From Novosphingobium sp. PhB165 (GTDB taxonomy: Bacteria > Pseudomonadota > Alphaproteobacteria > Sphingomonadales > Sphingomonadaceae), in NCBI RefSeq assembly GCF_004341845.1, contig NZ_SLVB01000003.1, positions 248,001-312,000 of the forward strand: a DNA stretch of 64,000 bases, written 5' to 3'. The translations under genes and the position numbers were made by a program. Of this stretch, positions 36,737 to 45,666 are shown in pieces. How positions within the stretch are numbered: the stretch's first letter is position 1; each line of letters opens with the position of its first letter. The notes beneath the pieces were generated by a model, which saw nothing but the letters and a program-made list of their open reading frames with translations, had not been told where the DNA came from and ran no database searches.

Positions 36737-36774
36737 TGGGCGACTTCTCCCGATTTCTCACATTTATGATCTTG

Positions 36775-36802
36775 TGTGTATCACATCCACACCGATGGTC
36801 AA
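36775..36802 (-). promoter_or_regulatory. Predicted P450 promoter
   Basis: On the minus strand, -35 TTGACC (36802-36797), 16-bp spacer, -10 TACACA (36780-36775). TGTG-TAT-CACA at 36775-36785 overlaps the -10 and could be an operator. The rest of the 280-bp divergent region shows nothing firm. Confidence 0.4.
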
Positions 36803-37016
36803 AGCTTCTCCGCTGTGATATCGCCCCGGCATGGCCATGACTGCCGACCTCACCGCTTCCCGTACGTGCCGCCAAGGCGCGCGCGGCGGGGCGTGCGCGC
36901 GAAGCAGGTAAGGCCAACCACCCTTCCCTCAATCCGCGATACCGCCCGGCCCTTCGGCCGCCGGGTAAAAAGCGCGCTTGCCGTTGGAGCCGGGTCTCCA
37001 GACCAAGGACCCGACA

Positions 37017-37475
37017 ATGACCATACCCCTCCCCTTCGATGACGAGACGATCGAACGCGTCGCCCACGGCGTGCTCGACACCAGTTGGCCCTATGCCGAG
37101 TGGAGCCACGCCGCGCATTTCGCGGCGGCGCTCTGGTTGCTGCGCCATCCCGCGGTGCTGACCGGGCACGGCGGGATCGAGGCGGTGATCCGCCGTTACA
37201 ACCGCGCGGTCGGCGTGCCGGAGAGCCCGACACGCGGCTTCCACGCCACCATTACCGAGGCTTCGATGCGCGTGGCGGCGCGGGAACTGGCCCGCCACGG
37301 CAAGGATGCGCCGCTCTCGCGCGTGCTGGCGGGAATCATGGATTCGCCGCTGGGTCGTTCGGGCTGGCTCCTTGTGCACTGGAGCGAAGCGCGGCTGATG
37401 AGCCCCGAGGCGCGCGCGGGCTGGATCGAGCCGGATCTCGTGCCGCTTCCCGAAGTCCATCCGGCCGGTCTATGA
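37017..37475 (+). CDS. Conserved hypothetical protein, His-containing helical
   Basis: A 152-residue soluble protein. Notable are WSHAAHFAAALWLLRHP near residue 30 and GFHATITEASMR near residue 75; several His are well placed to bind a metal or cofactor, though no family is recognised. AAGGA lies 7 bp before ATG 37017. The stop is 7 bp before the TRIC-like gene, so the two are probably translated from one message. It could help the channel, but nothing direct shows this. Confidence 0.65.
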   Translation: MTIPLPFDDETIERVAHGVLDTSWPYAEWSHAAHFAAALWLLRHPAVLTGHGGIEAVIRRYNRAVGVPESPTRGFHATITEASMRVAARELARHGKDAPLSRVLAGIMDSPLGRSGWLLVHWSEARLMSPEARAGWIEPDLVPLPEVHPAGL

Positions 37476-37482
37476 TACCGGG

Positions 37483-38124
37483 ATGCCGATCATAACCGCT
37501 CCCCTGACCCCCGCCCTGCCTCCCGCGATCGACTTGTTCGGGATCGCGGTCTTCGCGCTGTCCGGCGCGCTCACGGCGGTACAGATGCGCCAGACGTTCG
37601 TGACCGCCGCCTTCTTCGCGCTTATGACCGGCGTGGGGGGCGGTACCTTGCGCGACCTGCTGATCGGCGCCCCGGTGTTCTGGGTGCGCGATCACTATGT
37701 CGCCCCGGTCTGCCTTGCCGTGGCCTTGCTGGCCTGGTTCACACCGGTACGCTGGTGGCAAGGCCGCCTGCTCGAATGGGCCGACGCGCTGGGCCTTGCG
37801 GTCTATGCGGTGTTCGGCACGATCAAGGCGCTGGCCTGGGGCGTGCCGGCAGGCCCGGCGATCCTGATGGGCATCGTCACCAGCTGCGTCGGCGGCATCA
37901 TCCGCGACGTGCTGGCGGGGCACCCCTCGATCCTGATGCGGCCGGAACTCTACGTCACCGCTGCCGCGCTGGCGGCGACGCTGGCGGCGGTGGGGATCGC
38001 GCTGGGGCTTTCGGCCGGGCTGAGCTCGGCGCTGGCCGCTGCCGCCGGTTTCGCGCTGCGCGGCGCGGCGATCCACTGGTCGCTCGGCCTGCCCGCCCAT
38101 GTCGGGCCAGAGGACGCGGACTGA
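37483..38124 (+). CDS. TRIC/UPF0126-family cation channel protein (YadS-like)
   Basis: A 213-residue protein with about seven membrane helices made of two repeated halves. Each half has the signature GGG-[TI]-[LI]-RD: GVGGGTLRDLLIG near residue 50 and CVGGIIRDVLAGHP near residue 145. This matches prokaryotic TRIC channels (UPF0126), trimeric monovalent cation channels of the inner membrane. It begins 7 bp after the upstream hypothetical gene. Confidence 0.88.
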   Translation: MPIITAPLTPALPPAIDLFGIAVFALSGALTAVQMRQTFVTAAFFALMTGVGGGTLRDLLIGAPVFWVRDHYVAPVCLAVALLAWFTPVRWWQGRLLEWADALGLAVYAVFGTIKALAWGVPAGPAILMGIVTSCVGGIIRDVLAGHPSILMRPELYVTAAALAATLAAVGIALGLSAGLSSALAAAAGFALRGAAIHWSLGLPAHVGPEDAD

Positions 38125-38128
38125 CGGC

Positions 38129-38509
38129 TCAGACGCCCGGAATGCCGTTGAAGCCGAGATTGACGATAGAGCCGCGCCCGATCTCGCAGCGGAAATCGCC
38201 GCGCTTCGCCTTACCCTCGGCCGAAGCACCGCCGCCCGAAACACTGACCCAGGCACTCAGCACGTAGCCCTCGGGCTTATGCTCGATATCCTTGAGCCCG
38301 ACCACCTGCACGCCCGTATAGCCGGCGCCGTGCAGCGCGGTTTCGGCAGCCCCGGCGCACATATGCGCGGCCTGCCGCGAACTGACGCCGAATTCATCGC
38401 GCCGGTTATCAAGGCGGCGATCGGTACCGAAGCGGTCCGTCTGCGCCAGTGCCACGGTGGGCAGCAGCGCGACGAGAAGCACGGCGCGAACAAAAGTCTT
38501 GGTGGGCAT
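38129..38509 (-). CDS. Small secreted protein, function unknown
   Basis: A 126-residue protein with a signal peptide (MPTKTFVRAVLLVALLPTVALA) and a mature domain VSSRQAAHMCAGAAETALHGAGYTGVQVVGLKDIEHKPEGYVL-like, ending in a Cys-containing strand (GDFRCEIGRG). The strand pattern suggests a small alpha/beta domain with one disulfide. AAGGGAG precedes ATG 38509. It converges with the TRIC gene with only 4 bp between stops. Confidence 0.7.
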   Translation of the reverse strand: MPTKTFVRAVLLVALLPTVALAQTDRFGTDRRLDNRRDEFGVSSRQAAHMCAGAAETALHGAGYTGVQVVGLKDIEHKPEGYVLSAWVSVSGGGASAEGKAKRGDFRCEIGRGSIVNLGFNGIPGV

Positions 38510-38645
38510 GGATCGGGGCTCCCTTGCACCTTCGGGCAGGCGATCAGCGTGGAGGGAAGCTCTGCCGAGTCCCGCTCCCTGCCCTATCCTCCGCGATTTC
38601 CCCGAAAACTCAAGCCCGTGGCGACGGATCGCCCTCCGCGCTGGA

Positions 38646-40814
38646 TCACTTCTCCGGATGCAGTCCCGTCCACTGCGCCATGAAGGCCAGCACGTCTGCG
38701 CTTTCCTCGATGGCCTTGTCGGTCGGCTTGCCCGAGCCATGGCCCGCGCGCATGTCGATGCGGATGAGGTGCGGCTTGTCGCCCAGCGCCGCATGCTGGA
38801 GCGCGGCGGCATACTTGAACGAATGCCCTGGCACCACGCGGTCGTCGGTGTCTGCCGTGGTCACCAGGATCGCCGGGTAGGCCGTCCCCTCACGGATGTT
38901 GTGGTAGGGCGAATAGGCGCGCAGCACCTTGAAGTCCGTCGCGCGGTCCGGATAGCCGTAGTCGTCCACCCAGTAGCGCCCGGCCGTGAAGCGGTCGAAG
39001 CGGAGCATGTCCATCACCCCCACTTGCGGCACGGCGGCCGCGAAGAGATCCGGGCGCTGGTTGGTCACCGCCCCGATCAGCAAGCCGCCGTTCGAGCGGC
39101 CCTGAATGGCCAGCCCGTCCTTCGCGGCGATGCCTTGCGCCTTGAGGTACTCGCCTGCCGCGATGAAGTCGTCGAACACGTTCTGCTTGTTGGCCCCGCG
39201 CCCCGCGTCATGCCACGCGCGGCCATACTCGCCGCCGCCGCGCAAGTTCGCCATGGCATAGGCCCCGCCCGCCTGCACCCAGGCCATCGTCGACGCCGAG
39301 TACCCCGGCGTCAGCGCGATGTCGAAACCGCCATAGCCATAGAGCAGCGTCGGCACGGGCTTGCCTGCCGCGGCCACGTCCTTGCGGCGCACCAGGAACA
39401 TCGGAACGCGGGTGCCGTCCTTCGAGGTGTAGAAGCGCTGCTCGACCGCGATATCGTCGGGCGAGAAGTCCATCTTCGGCTCGGCGAAGACTTCCGTCTT
39501 GCCCGTGCGCATATCGAGCCGGAAGATCGACGCCGGCCGGTTGAAGCTGGAGAAGGCGTAGAACGTCTCCGGATCGCCCGGCCTGCCCCGGAAGCCCGAG
39601 GCGGTGCCGATCCCGTTCAGCGCCAGCGTGCGGGGCGTCTTGCCATCCACCGAGACGATCTCCGCATGGCTCGCCGCATCACGCATGTAATTGAGCACGA
39701 GACTGCTGCCGATCACCCCGGCACGCTCCAGGATGTCGTCGCGCTGCGGGACGACCTCGGCGAAGGTCGGCACGCTCTGCGTCAGATCTATGCTGACGAG
39801 GCGGAAACGCGGCGCGTTCTGGTTGGTGACGAACCACAGCCTCTGGCCTGCCCCTTCGACAAGGCGCCAGTCGTCGGTAAAGCCGGTGACCACCGCCTGC
39901 GTCCGCCAGCCCGCCCGCTTGCGCGCCGCCAGATCGATCACGCGAACCTCGTAACGAGCATCGGTGCCGATCGTGCTGGTAATCACCGCCAGGCGGCCGT
40001 CCTGCGTCACCTTGGCGCTGTGCCCATATTCGGGATGATCGGGCGTCGCATAGACCAGTTCGTCGGCCGACTGCGGCGTGCCAAGCCGGTGATACCAGAT
40101 CGCCTGATTGTAATTGCGGCTCTGGAACGTCTCGCCCGGCTTGGGCGCGGGGAAACGCGAATAGAGGAAGCCCTCCTCCCCGATCCACGAGAACCGTGAG
40201 AATTTCACCCAGCGCAGCTCGTCGGGCATGACTTTGCCGGTATCGACGTCAAGCACATGGAGCACGCGCCAGTCGCTGCCGCCGTCCTGCACGCTGTAGA
40301 GCAGGTAGCGCCCCTTGTCCGATGGCTCCCAGTCATCGAGCGCGGTGGCGCCGTCCTTGGCCCAGCCATTGGGATCGATCAGCAGGCGCGGCGTGCCGGA
40401 CAGCCCGTCGCGCACGAAAAGCTGCGACTGGTTCTGAAGCCCCGCATTGCGCGTGTAGAAATAGCGCCTGCCGGCCTTGGTCGGCAGGCCGAAGCGTTCG
40501 AAATCGGTGAGCGCGCTGATCCGCTGCTGGAACCAGGCGCGCTGTGGCAGGGTCTTCAGATAGGCATCGGTAAAGGCGGATTGCCGCGCTACCCAGTCGG
40601 CGACATCGGGATCACGGCGCACGTCGGCTTCGAGCCAGCGATAGGGATCGGCGATCTTCTCGCCGAACAGCGTATCCACCACGTCACCGCGCCGCGTTTC
40701 CGGATAGACCAGCGGCTCCCTGTTCTGCGTGGAAGGCATGTCCTGTGCGGAAAGCGAAGAGGCCGTCAGAAGCACCATGCCGAGAGCCCCACCGAGGCCG
40801 GCCAGACGAACCAT
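38646..40814 (-). CDS. Prolyl oligopeptidase (family S9A), secreted
   Basis: A 722-residue protein with a signal peptide ending near LSAQ (residue 24), an N-terminal beta-propeller (from DPYRWLEA) and a C-terminal alpha/beta hydrolase. The nucleophile Ser is in GRSNGG near residue 573, the Asp in TADTDDRVVP near 655 and the His in RAGHGSGKP near 692. GGGEYGRAWHDAG is typical of the S9A branch. It cleaves short proline-containing peptides, here in the periplasm. No neighbour clarifies its regulation. Confidence 0.94.
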   Translation of the reverse strand: MVRLAGLGGALGMVLLTASSLSAQDMPSTQNREPLVYPETRRGDVVDTLFGEKIADPYRWLEADVRRDPDVADWVARQSAFTDAYLKTLPQRAWFQQRISALTDFERFGLPTKAGRRYFYTRNAGLQNQSQLFVRDGLSGTPRLLIDPNGWAKDGATALDDWEPSDKGRYLLYSVQDGGSDWRVLHVLDVDTGKVMPDELRWVKFSRFSWIGEEGFLYSRFPAPKPGETFQSRNYNQAIWYHRLGTPQSADELVYATPDHPEYGHSAKVTQDGRLAVITSTIGTDARYEVRVIDLAARKRAGWRTQAVVTGFTDDWRLVEGAGQRLWFVTNQNAPRFRLVSIDLTQSVPTFAEVVPQRDDILERAGVIGSSLVLNYMRDAASHAEIVSVDGKTPRTLALNGIGTASGFRGRPGDPETFYAFSSFNRPASIFRLDMRTGKTEVFAEPKMDFSPDDIAVEQRFYTSKDGTRVPMFLVRRKDVAAAGKPVPTLLYGYGGFDIALTPGYSASTMAWVQAGGAYAMANLRGGGEYGRAWHDAGRGANKQNVFDDFIAAGEYLKAQGIAAKDGLAIQGRSNGGLLIGAVTNQRPDLFAAAVPQVGVMDMLRFDRFTAGRYWVDDYGYPDRATDFKVLRAYSPYHNIREGTAYPAILVTTADTDDRVVPGHSFKYAAALQHAALGDKPHLIRIDMRAGHGSGKPTDKAIEESADVLAFMAQWTGLHPEK

Positions 40815-40831
40815 GTCGTTCTCCGAGAATG

Positions 40832-40868
40832 AAAAAAGGCGGCCGCGAGCCTAGCACTCGCGACCGCC
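40832..40868 (-). terminator. Terminator downstream of rplQ
   Basis: On the minus strand, a 12-bp stem (40868-40857 with 40849-40838; one G-U pair), seven-base loop and six T residues. It ends the ribosomal cluster and separates it from the prolyl oligopeptidase gene. Confidence 0.9.
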
Positions 40869-40922
40869 CTTTCAATCTCGCCTCAGCTTTCGCGTGTGGA
40901 AAGCCGGAGGACCCTCAGCCTA

Positions 40923-41345
40923 TCAGGCTTCGGCGTATTCGTTTTCTTCGGTCAGAACCGGACCCGAGTCCTTGCCCTTTTCCGAGGTGTCGCGGTCAAC
41001 GAGTTCGATGATCGCGATCGGGGCGGCGTCCGAAGCGCGGATGCCGGCCTTGATGATGCGGGTGTAGCCACCGTTGCGGCCCGCGTAGCGCTCTGCGAGC
41101 ACTTCGAAGAGCTTCTTTTCCTGGGCTTCGTCCATCAGGCGAGCGTGCGCCAGACGACGGTTCGAAAGGCCGCCATGCTTCGCGAGCGTGATCAGCTTTT
41201 CGAGGTAAGGACGCAGTTCCTTCGCCTTCGGCGTGGTGGTCTGGATCTGCTCGTGCTTGATGAGAGCGGCAGCCATGTTGCGCAGAAGAGCGGCGCGATG
41301 GCCCGAGGTGCGCTGCAGCTTGCGCTGACCGTGCTTATGACGCAT
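40923..41345 (-). CDS. rplQ: 50S ribosomal protein L17
   Basis: The 140-residue protein starts [20 protein letters not shown], the L17 signature. It is longer than the E. coli protein by an acidic C-terminal tail ([10 protein letters not shown]). In most bacteria rplQ directly follows rpoA; here two unrelated genes and a terminator lie between them, so it needs its own promoter or read-through. Confidence 0.98.
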   Translation of the reverse strand: MRHKHGQRKLQRTSGHRAALLRNMAAALIKHEQIQTTTPKAKELRPYLEKLITLAKHGGLSNRRLAHARLMDEAQEKKLFEVLAERYAGRNGGYTRIIKAGIRASDAAPIAIIELVDRDTSEKGKDSGPVLTEENEYAEA

Positions 41346-41471
41346 TTTCAGTTCTCCGTTCGTCAGACAGCCGTTCAAGGTACTGCCTGCCGGGCGATGT
41401 GGTTCGGCCACCGCCCAAAGCCGGTTCACTTTCGTGTGAAGGGCGCCCTCAAGACGAAAACGGCGAAAGAG

Positions 41472-41954
41472 TCAAGGATTGATGCCCCCGGCAGCCAATT
41501 CAGACCGGCGCAACGGTCGGAATGCCGACCACGCCAAAACACCTGCTGCGCAGCCCGACATACTCGCGGCGAACACTAGCATTCCGACCGCCACCAACCT
41601 GTAATCCTCATATCTTCCCGTAAATACGGGACTTTCGTAGTAGATATCCTGATAGCTCAGCCCGAACATGACGCGCGAATAGGTCCGCCACACGAAGTGG
41701 CCAAAAATCATCGCAAACCAGATGAAGCCCAGACCCAATTCGACCCGCGCCAGCCAAAGCGCCATCCCAGCACGGCGTAGCCATCGCGCAAACCAGACAA
41801 TAGCGACGGTCGGCGGGATTACCGCCAGCAAGACATCGCTGACTGAAAAGCCCCCGCCAGGCGCGTTGCGAGCGAACCAGCACGCCGACCACGTTAGCGA
41901 CAGAAAACAGACTGTCAGCGATATGATCCAAGCAGGATCCGCATGAGCTGCCAA
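41472..41954 (-). CDS. Four-helix membrane protein, function unknown
   Basis: A 160-residue protein with hydrophobic segments at about 9-28, 37-57, 66-89 and 117-141. The loop between helices 3 and 4 (SRVMFGLSYQDIYYESPVFTG) has several tyrosines. The start is TTG at 41954, with GGAGAGGGAGG upstream; the ATG overlapping it is in another frame. It follows dgkA by 17 bp and is probably co-transcribed. No family recognised. Confidence 0.6.
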   Translation of the reverse strand: MAAHADPAWIISLTVCFLSLTWSACWFARNAPGGGFSVSDVLLAVIPPTVAIVWFARWLRRAGMALWLARVELGLGFIWFAMIFGHFVWRTYSRVMFGLSYQDIYYESPVFTGRYEDYRLVAVGMLVFAASMSGCAAGVLAWSAFRPLRRSELAAGGINP

Positions 41955-41971
41955 GCCTCCCTCTCCAGTCC

Positions 41972-42391
41972 CTAACGCAACAGTACCAGAACCGGCGGCC
42001 CCAACGTCAGCAATCCGATCCCCGCCGCCGCAATCGCCGCGATGAGTACGGCGCCCGCCGCGATGTCCTTGATGCGACCTATGGCCTCATCGAAGCCGGG
42101 CTCGATCCGGTCGCACAGTTCCTCGATCGCAGTGTTGAGCGCCTCGGCCAGCCAGACAAGTGCCATGGCGAGCACCAGCCAGCGCCAGTCGCTTGCCGAA
42201 ACCTGTAGGAATAGCCCTGCCGCTACCACACCAAGCGAAGCGGTCAGATGTAGCCGGGCGTTATGCTCGCCCTCAACAAGCTGACGGAGGCCCCGCCACG
42301 CATAAATAAAGCTCCGGACGCGCGCCACGACACTGAAACGACTTTGCTCCGGCAGCCCATCGGCTGAGAGCGTATCGGAAGGTTCGACCAT
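41972..42391 (-). CDS. dgkA: Diacylglycerol kinase family membrane protein (DgkA-like)
   Basis: A 139-residue protein with three hydrophobic helices and the DgkA signature [17 protein letters not shown], whose Glu residues bind the magnesium-ATP. An N-terminal amphipathic stretch ([20 protein letters not shown]) is also conserved. It phosphorylates diacylglycerol or undecaprenol in the inner membrane; which of the two cannot be told. It begins 100 bp after rpoA behind a terminator. Confidence 0.9.
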   Translation of the reverse strand: MVEPSDTLSADGLPEQSRFSVVARVRSFIYAWRGLRQLVEGEHNARLHLTASLGVVAAGLFLQVSASDWRWLVLAMALVWLAEALNTAIEELCDRIEPGFDEAIGRIKDIAAGAVLIAAIAAAGIGLLTLGPPVLVLLR

Positions 42392-42431
42392 GCCGATACC
42401 TTAAACCGACGCTGCAAGTTTGGACCAGCAT

Positions 42432-42464
42432 AAAGAAAAAGGACCCCGCATTGCTGCGGAGCCC
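42432..42464 (-). terminator. Terminator downstream of rpoA
   Basis: Stem 42464-42455 with 42450-42441 and a TTGC-type loop, then TTTTTCTTT on the minus strand. The two mismatches seen on the plus strand become G-U pairs on the minus strand, which supports action in the rpoA direction. Confidence 0.8.
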
Positions 42465-42491
42465 TCTTCAATTCGGTACCGAAGGTGCCGA

Positions 42492-43559
42492 TCAGCCGAG
42501 CAGTTCCTGCTCCAGCTTCTTGGCCATCTCTTCGATGTTCTCGGGCGGCCAGCCCGGGATGTCCATGCCGAGGCGCAGGCCCATCGACGAAAGGACTTCC
42601 TTGATCTCGTTGAGCGACTTGCGGCCGAAGTTCGGCGTGCGCAGCATCTCGGCTTCGGTCTTCTGGACCAGATCGCCGATGTAGATGATGTTGTCGTTCT
42701 TGAGGCAGTTGGCCGAACGGACCGACAGTTCCAGCTCGTCCACCTTCTTGAGAAGGTAGCGGTTGAGCTGGTTGGTGTCGCTCTCTTCCGAGGTCGCAGC
42801 ACCGCCGGCAGCCATGCCGATCATCGGCGAGGCGCCAACCGGGGCGATATCTTCGAAGTGGACAAACAGCGCCAGCTGGTCCTGGAGGATGCGGGCGGCA
42901 TAAGCCACTGCGTCTTCCGGGGTCACGGTGCCGTCGGTCTCGACCATGAGGCTCAGCTTGTCGTAGTCAAGCTCCTGGCCGATACGGGCGTTCTCGACCT
43001 TGTAGCTGACCTGACGGACCGGCGAGTAGAGCGAGTCGACCGGGATCAGACCGATCGGCGCGTCAACCGGACGGTTCGACACGGCGGGGACGTAGCCCTT
43101 GCCGGTGTCGGCGGTCAGTTCCATGTTCAGGACTGCGCCCTCGTCGAGGTGGCAGACCACGAGGTCCTTGTTCATGACCTCGATGTCACCCGACACCGCG
43201 ATGTCGCCAGCCTTGACCTCGCCCGGGCCAGTGGCCGAGAGCTGGAGGCGCTTGGGGCCTTCGCCCTGCATCTTGAGCGCGATCTGCTTGACGTTCAGGA
43301 CGATGTCCGTGACGTCTTCGCGAACGCCAGCAAGCGACGAGAATTCGTGAAGGACGTTCTCGATCTTGATCGAGGTGATCGCCGCGCCTTGCAGCGAGGA
43401 GAGCAGCACGCGGCGCAGCGCGTTGCCGAGCGTCAGGCCGAAGCCACGCTCCAGCGGCTCGGCGATGAAGGTCGCCTTCAGCTTGGGGTCGGGTCCCGGC
43501 TTGATCTCAAGGCTGTTCGGCTTCTTGAGTTCCTGCCAGTTCTTGATGTTGACAGTCAT
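42492..43559 (-). CDS. rpoA: RNA polymerase alpha subunit
   Basis: The 355-residue protein has the N-terminal dimerisation domain ([28 protein letters not shown]) and the C-terminal DNA- and activator-binding domain ([30 protein letters not shown] and [14 protein letters not shown]). The tail is longer than in E. coli (329 residues), as in other alphaproteobacteria. It follows rpsK by 105 bp. Confidence 0.99.
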   Translation of the reverse strand: MTVNIKNWQELKKPNSLEIKPGPDPKLKATFIAEPLERGFGLTLGNALRRVLLSSLQGAAITSIKIENVLHEFSSLAGVREDVTDIVLNVKQIALKMQGEGPKRLQLSATGPGEVKAGDIAVSGDIEVMNKDLVVCHLDEGAVLNMELTADTGKGYVPAVSNRPVDAPIGLIPVDSLYSPVRQVSYKVENARIGQELDYDKLSLMVETDGTVTPEDAVAYAARILQDQLALFVHFEDIAPVGASPMIGMAAGGAATSEESDTNQLNRYLLKKVDELELSVRSANCLKNDNIIYIGDLVQKTEAEMLRTPNFGRKSLNEIKEVLSSMGLRLGMDIPGWPPENIEEMAKKLEQELLG

Positions 43560-43664
43560 GGACTTCCCCTGGGAGTGATGGCGGTTACGTCCCGCAGCCT
43601 GGTGGAAAGGCCCGGGACGTTCCGAAATCGGACGGCGACCGGTTCGCCGTCCGTATTAGCTCGA

Positions 43665-44054
43665 TCAGACGCGACGGCGCTTCGACGGACGAACACCGTT
43701 GTGCGGGATCGGTGTCACGTCGCGGATCGAGGTAATGGTGAAGCCGACAGCCTGGAGGGCGCGCAGGGCGCTCTCACGGCCCGAACCCGGGCCCTTGACT
43801 TCGACTTCGAGGGTGCGCACGCCGTGCTCGGCGGCCTTCTTGCCGGCGTCGTCAGCGGCGACCTGCGCGGCGTAGGGAGTCGACTTGCGGCTGCCCTTGA
43901 AGCCCATCATGCCGGCCGAGGACCACGAAATCGCGTTGCCCTGGGCGTCGGTGATGGTCACCATGGTGTTGTTGAAGCTAGCATTCACATGCGCGATGCC
44001 GCTGGTGATGTTCTTGCGTTCGCGGCGCTTAATGCGCTGGGGTTCGCGTGCCAT
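43665..44054 (-). CDS. rpsK: 30S ribosomal protein S11
   Basis: A 129-residue protein. [26 protein letters not shown] and [15 protein letters not shown] are S11 signatures; the protein forms part of the small-subunit platform. It lies 51 bp after rpsM and upstream of rpoA. There is no rpsD between rpsK and rpoA, unlike enterobacteria. Confidence 0.99.
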   Translation of the reverse strand: MAREPQRIKRRERKNITSGIAHVNASFNNTMVTITDAQGNAISWSSAGMMGFKGSRKSTPYAAQVAADDAGKKAAEHGVRTLEVEVKGPGSGRESALRALQAVGFTITSIRDVTPIPHNGVRPSKRRRV

Positions 44055-44105
44055 GTCCGTATATCCTGTAGATTAGTCGCTGCGGGAAAGAAGCCGAAAG
44101 GCGAC

Positions 44106-44474
44106 TTACTTCTTCTTGCCGGCGATCGGCTTGGCCTTACCCTTGCGGGTGCGCGCATTGGTGTGCGTGCGCTGGCCGCGAACCGGCAGACCCTTGCGAT
44201 GACGCAGGCCGCGGTAGCAGGCGAGGTCCATCAGGCGCTTGATGTTCATCGCGGTTTCGCGACGAAGATCACCTTCGACCGTGTGGTCGGCGTCGATGGT
44301 TTCGCGAATCTGCAGGACTTCGGCGTCCGACAGGTCCTGGATGCGACGGCTGTGGTCGATGCCCAGCTTGTCGGCGATTTCCAGGGCCTTGGTACGACCG
44401 ATGCCATGGATGTAGGTGAGCGCGATGATCACGCGCTTGTTGGTGGGGAGATTTACCCCTGCAATACGAGCCAC
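44106..44474 (-). CDS. rpsM: 30S ribosomal protein S13
   Basis: A 122-residue protein starting [26 protein letters not shown] and ending in a Lys-rich tail ([11 protein letters not shown]) that contacts the P-site tRNA. It is the first gene of the alpha operon. A 413-bp upstream region holds a consensus-like promoter and two hairpins. Confidence 0.99.
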   Translation of the reverse strand: MARIAGVNLPTNKRVIIALTYIHGIGRTKALEIADKLGIDHSRRIQDLSDAEVLQIRETIDADHTVEGDLRRETAMNIKRLMDLACYRGLRHRKGLPVRGQRTHTNARTRKGKAKPIAGKKK

Positions 44475-44562
44475 TTAATTCTCCATGCTCCACAGGAATG
44501 CCCCTGCGGGCTTTCCTATCTCAACGCTCAAATTCCACCTGAAACTGCTGAAATGGCAAAAG

Positions 44563-44669
44563 GTCCGGAGCACAGCAACCATGTTGCCTGTACCATCCGG
44601 ACTTGCCGCAAGTGTCAAGTGAACGGCGCGCTTAGAACGATTCGCAAGGCATGTCAACGCCTGCGAATC
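44563..44669 (-). other. Structured leader ahead of rpsM (two hairpins)
   Basis: The region between promoter 44803-44831 and rpsM can form two hairpins on the transcript. 44669-44639 has a GATTCGCAGGC/GCCTTGCGAATC stem with one bulge. 44602-44563 has outer GTCCGGA/TCCGGAC and inner CAACATGGTTG pairing, followed by CTTTTGCC. This could be a ribosomal-protein-binding or attenuator leader. No known RNA family is claimed. Confidence 0.45.
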
Positions 44670-44802
44670 CGCGTTCAAGCGCTCGGGCGACCCGGCCCGG
44701 ACTGAGGCCCGGTGCGCAAGGATCGATCTGGAGCGATCCGCGCCATGGCCTTCGGGCTGCGGCCCGCTCTTCGGCGGTCGTCGCAACACCCGTGATGCAA
44801 TC

Positions 44803-44831
44803 AGTGTACCGGATTCGCAAAGCGCAGTCAA
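44803..44831 (-). promoter_or_regulatory. Predicted alpha-operon (rpsM) promoter
   Basis: On the minus strand, -35 TTGACT (44831-44826), a 17-bp spacer and -10 TACACT (44808-44803). The transcript would have a leader of about 320 nt before the rpsM start. Confidence 0.65.
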
Positions 44832-44887
44832 AGAAAGCGCAAAGGCCGCAAGGACCTGCCCGCGTTTCCGGTGCGCGCCGCGCGCCC

Positions 44888-45568
44888 TCAACGGCCGATG
44901 ATCCGCGTCTTGTCGTCCTTCACGGGCGGCGCGTCTTGTGGCTTGTCGGCCGGACCGGCAGGCGGCTCACCCACGGCGCCGAGCGTATCGGGACGGAACG
45001 CGGCAGCAAACGAGCCCCCAAGTTTTTCGACGAAACGATCGACCTGCCCGGCCAGCACCCGGTCGAGCATCGTCGCAAGCCGGGCAGCATCGGTGCGGAA
45101 ATAGCCGCCGACGACATATTCGACGAGGATCTGCGTGCCCGTCTCATCGGGCTTGAACTGGAAGGTCAGCGTACCGACGGCGGCATCGGCCTGAAGCGGC
45201 CCCAGCGCGCCGGTCAGGCGCAGCGCCCTGCCCTTGTCGATATAGATCACGCGCATGTGCTCGACACCGCCGCGCGGCGCCGCTTTTGGCGCGTCCTTGT
45301 CGGGCAGCACTTCGCAGAAACATCCGCCGGGCCGCGCATCGAGCGAGAGATTGGCAGAGCTGCCCGAATAAGTATGCTCCGAATCCCACCACTGCGAAGG
45401 CTTGACCAGCACGGCCCAGGCCTCGTCGGCGCCGACGGGGACATGCGCGACGTAGCGCATCACGATGCCGCGTTCGCTTGCCTCCTGCACTTTCGCCTGA
45501 GCCGGAGCCGCCGCGAGCGCGCCAAGCCCCGCCATCGCGAACAGCGCGAGTGTTGCCGCCTTCTTCAT
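44888..45568 (-). CDS. Secreted SRPBCC/START-like protein
   Basis: A 226-residue protein with a signal peptide (MKKAATLALFAMAGLGALAA, cleaved near AQA). The mature part is a SRPBCC helix-grip fold: VPVGADEAWAVLVKPSQWWDSEHTYSG at the start and LTFQFKPDETGTQILVEYVVGGY near the C-terminal helix. The fold binds hydrophobic ligands. It is inserted between adk and rpsM behind the adk terminator; the reason for this place is not evident. Confidence 0.75.
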   Translation of the reverse strand: MKKAATLALFAMAGLGALAAAPAQAKVQEASERGIVMRYVAHVPVGADEAWAVLVKPSQWWDSEHTYSGSSANLSLDARPGGCFCEVLPDKDAPKAAPRGGVEHMRVIYIDKGRALRLTGALGPLQADAAVGTLTFQFKPDETGTQILVEYVVGGYFRTDAARLATMLDRVLAGQVDRFVEKLGGSFAAAFRPDTLGAVGEPPAGPADKPQDAPPVKDDKTRIIGR

Positions 45569-45629
45569 CGATTCCCCCCTGCCCGTGCCTGTGCCCATGC
45601 GCGCCGCCCCGGCGCAGTGCAGTCGATGC

Positions 45630-45657
45630 AAAAAGGGCCCGCGATATCCGCGAGCCC
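45630..45657 (-). terminator. adk terminator
   Basis: On the minus strand, stem GGGCTCGCG/CGCGGGCCC (45657-45649 with 45643-45635), ATATC-type loop, five T residues. It lies 10 bp after the adk stop. Confidence 0.85.
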
Positions 45658-45666
45658 TTCGAAGCT

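Noticed and set aside
42420..44705. 761-codon plus-strand open frame across rpoA, rpsK and rpsM
   Set aside because: It is the reverse of three certain ribosomal genes; no ribosome site or domain is seen.
44632..44820. 62-codon minus-strand frame in the rpsM leader
   Set aside because: Its start lies upstream of the predicted transcription start, it has no ribosome site, and the hairpins explain the region better.
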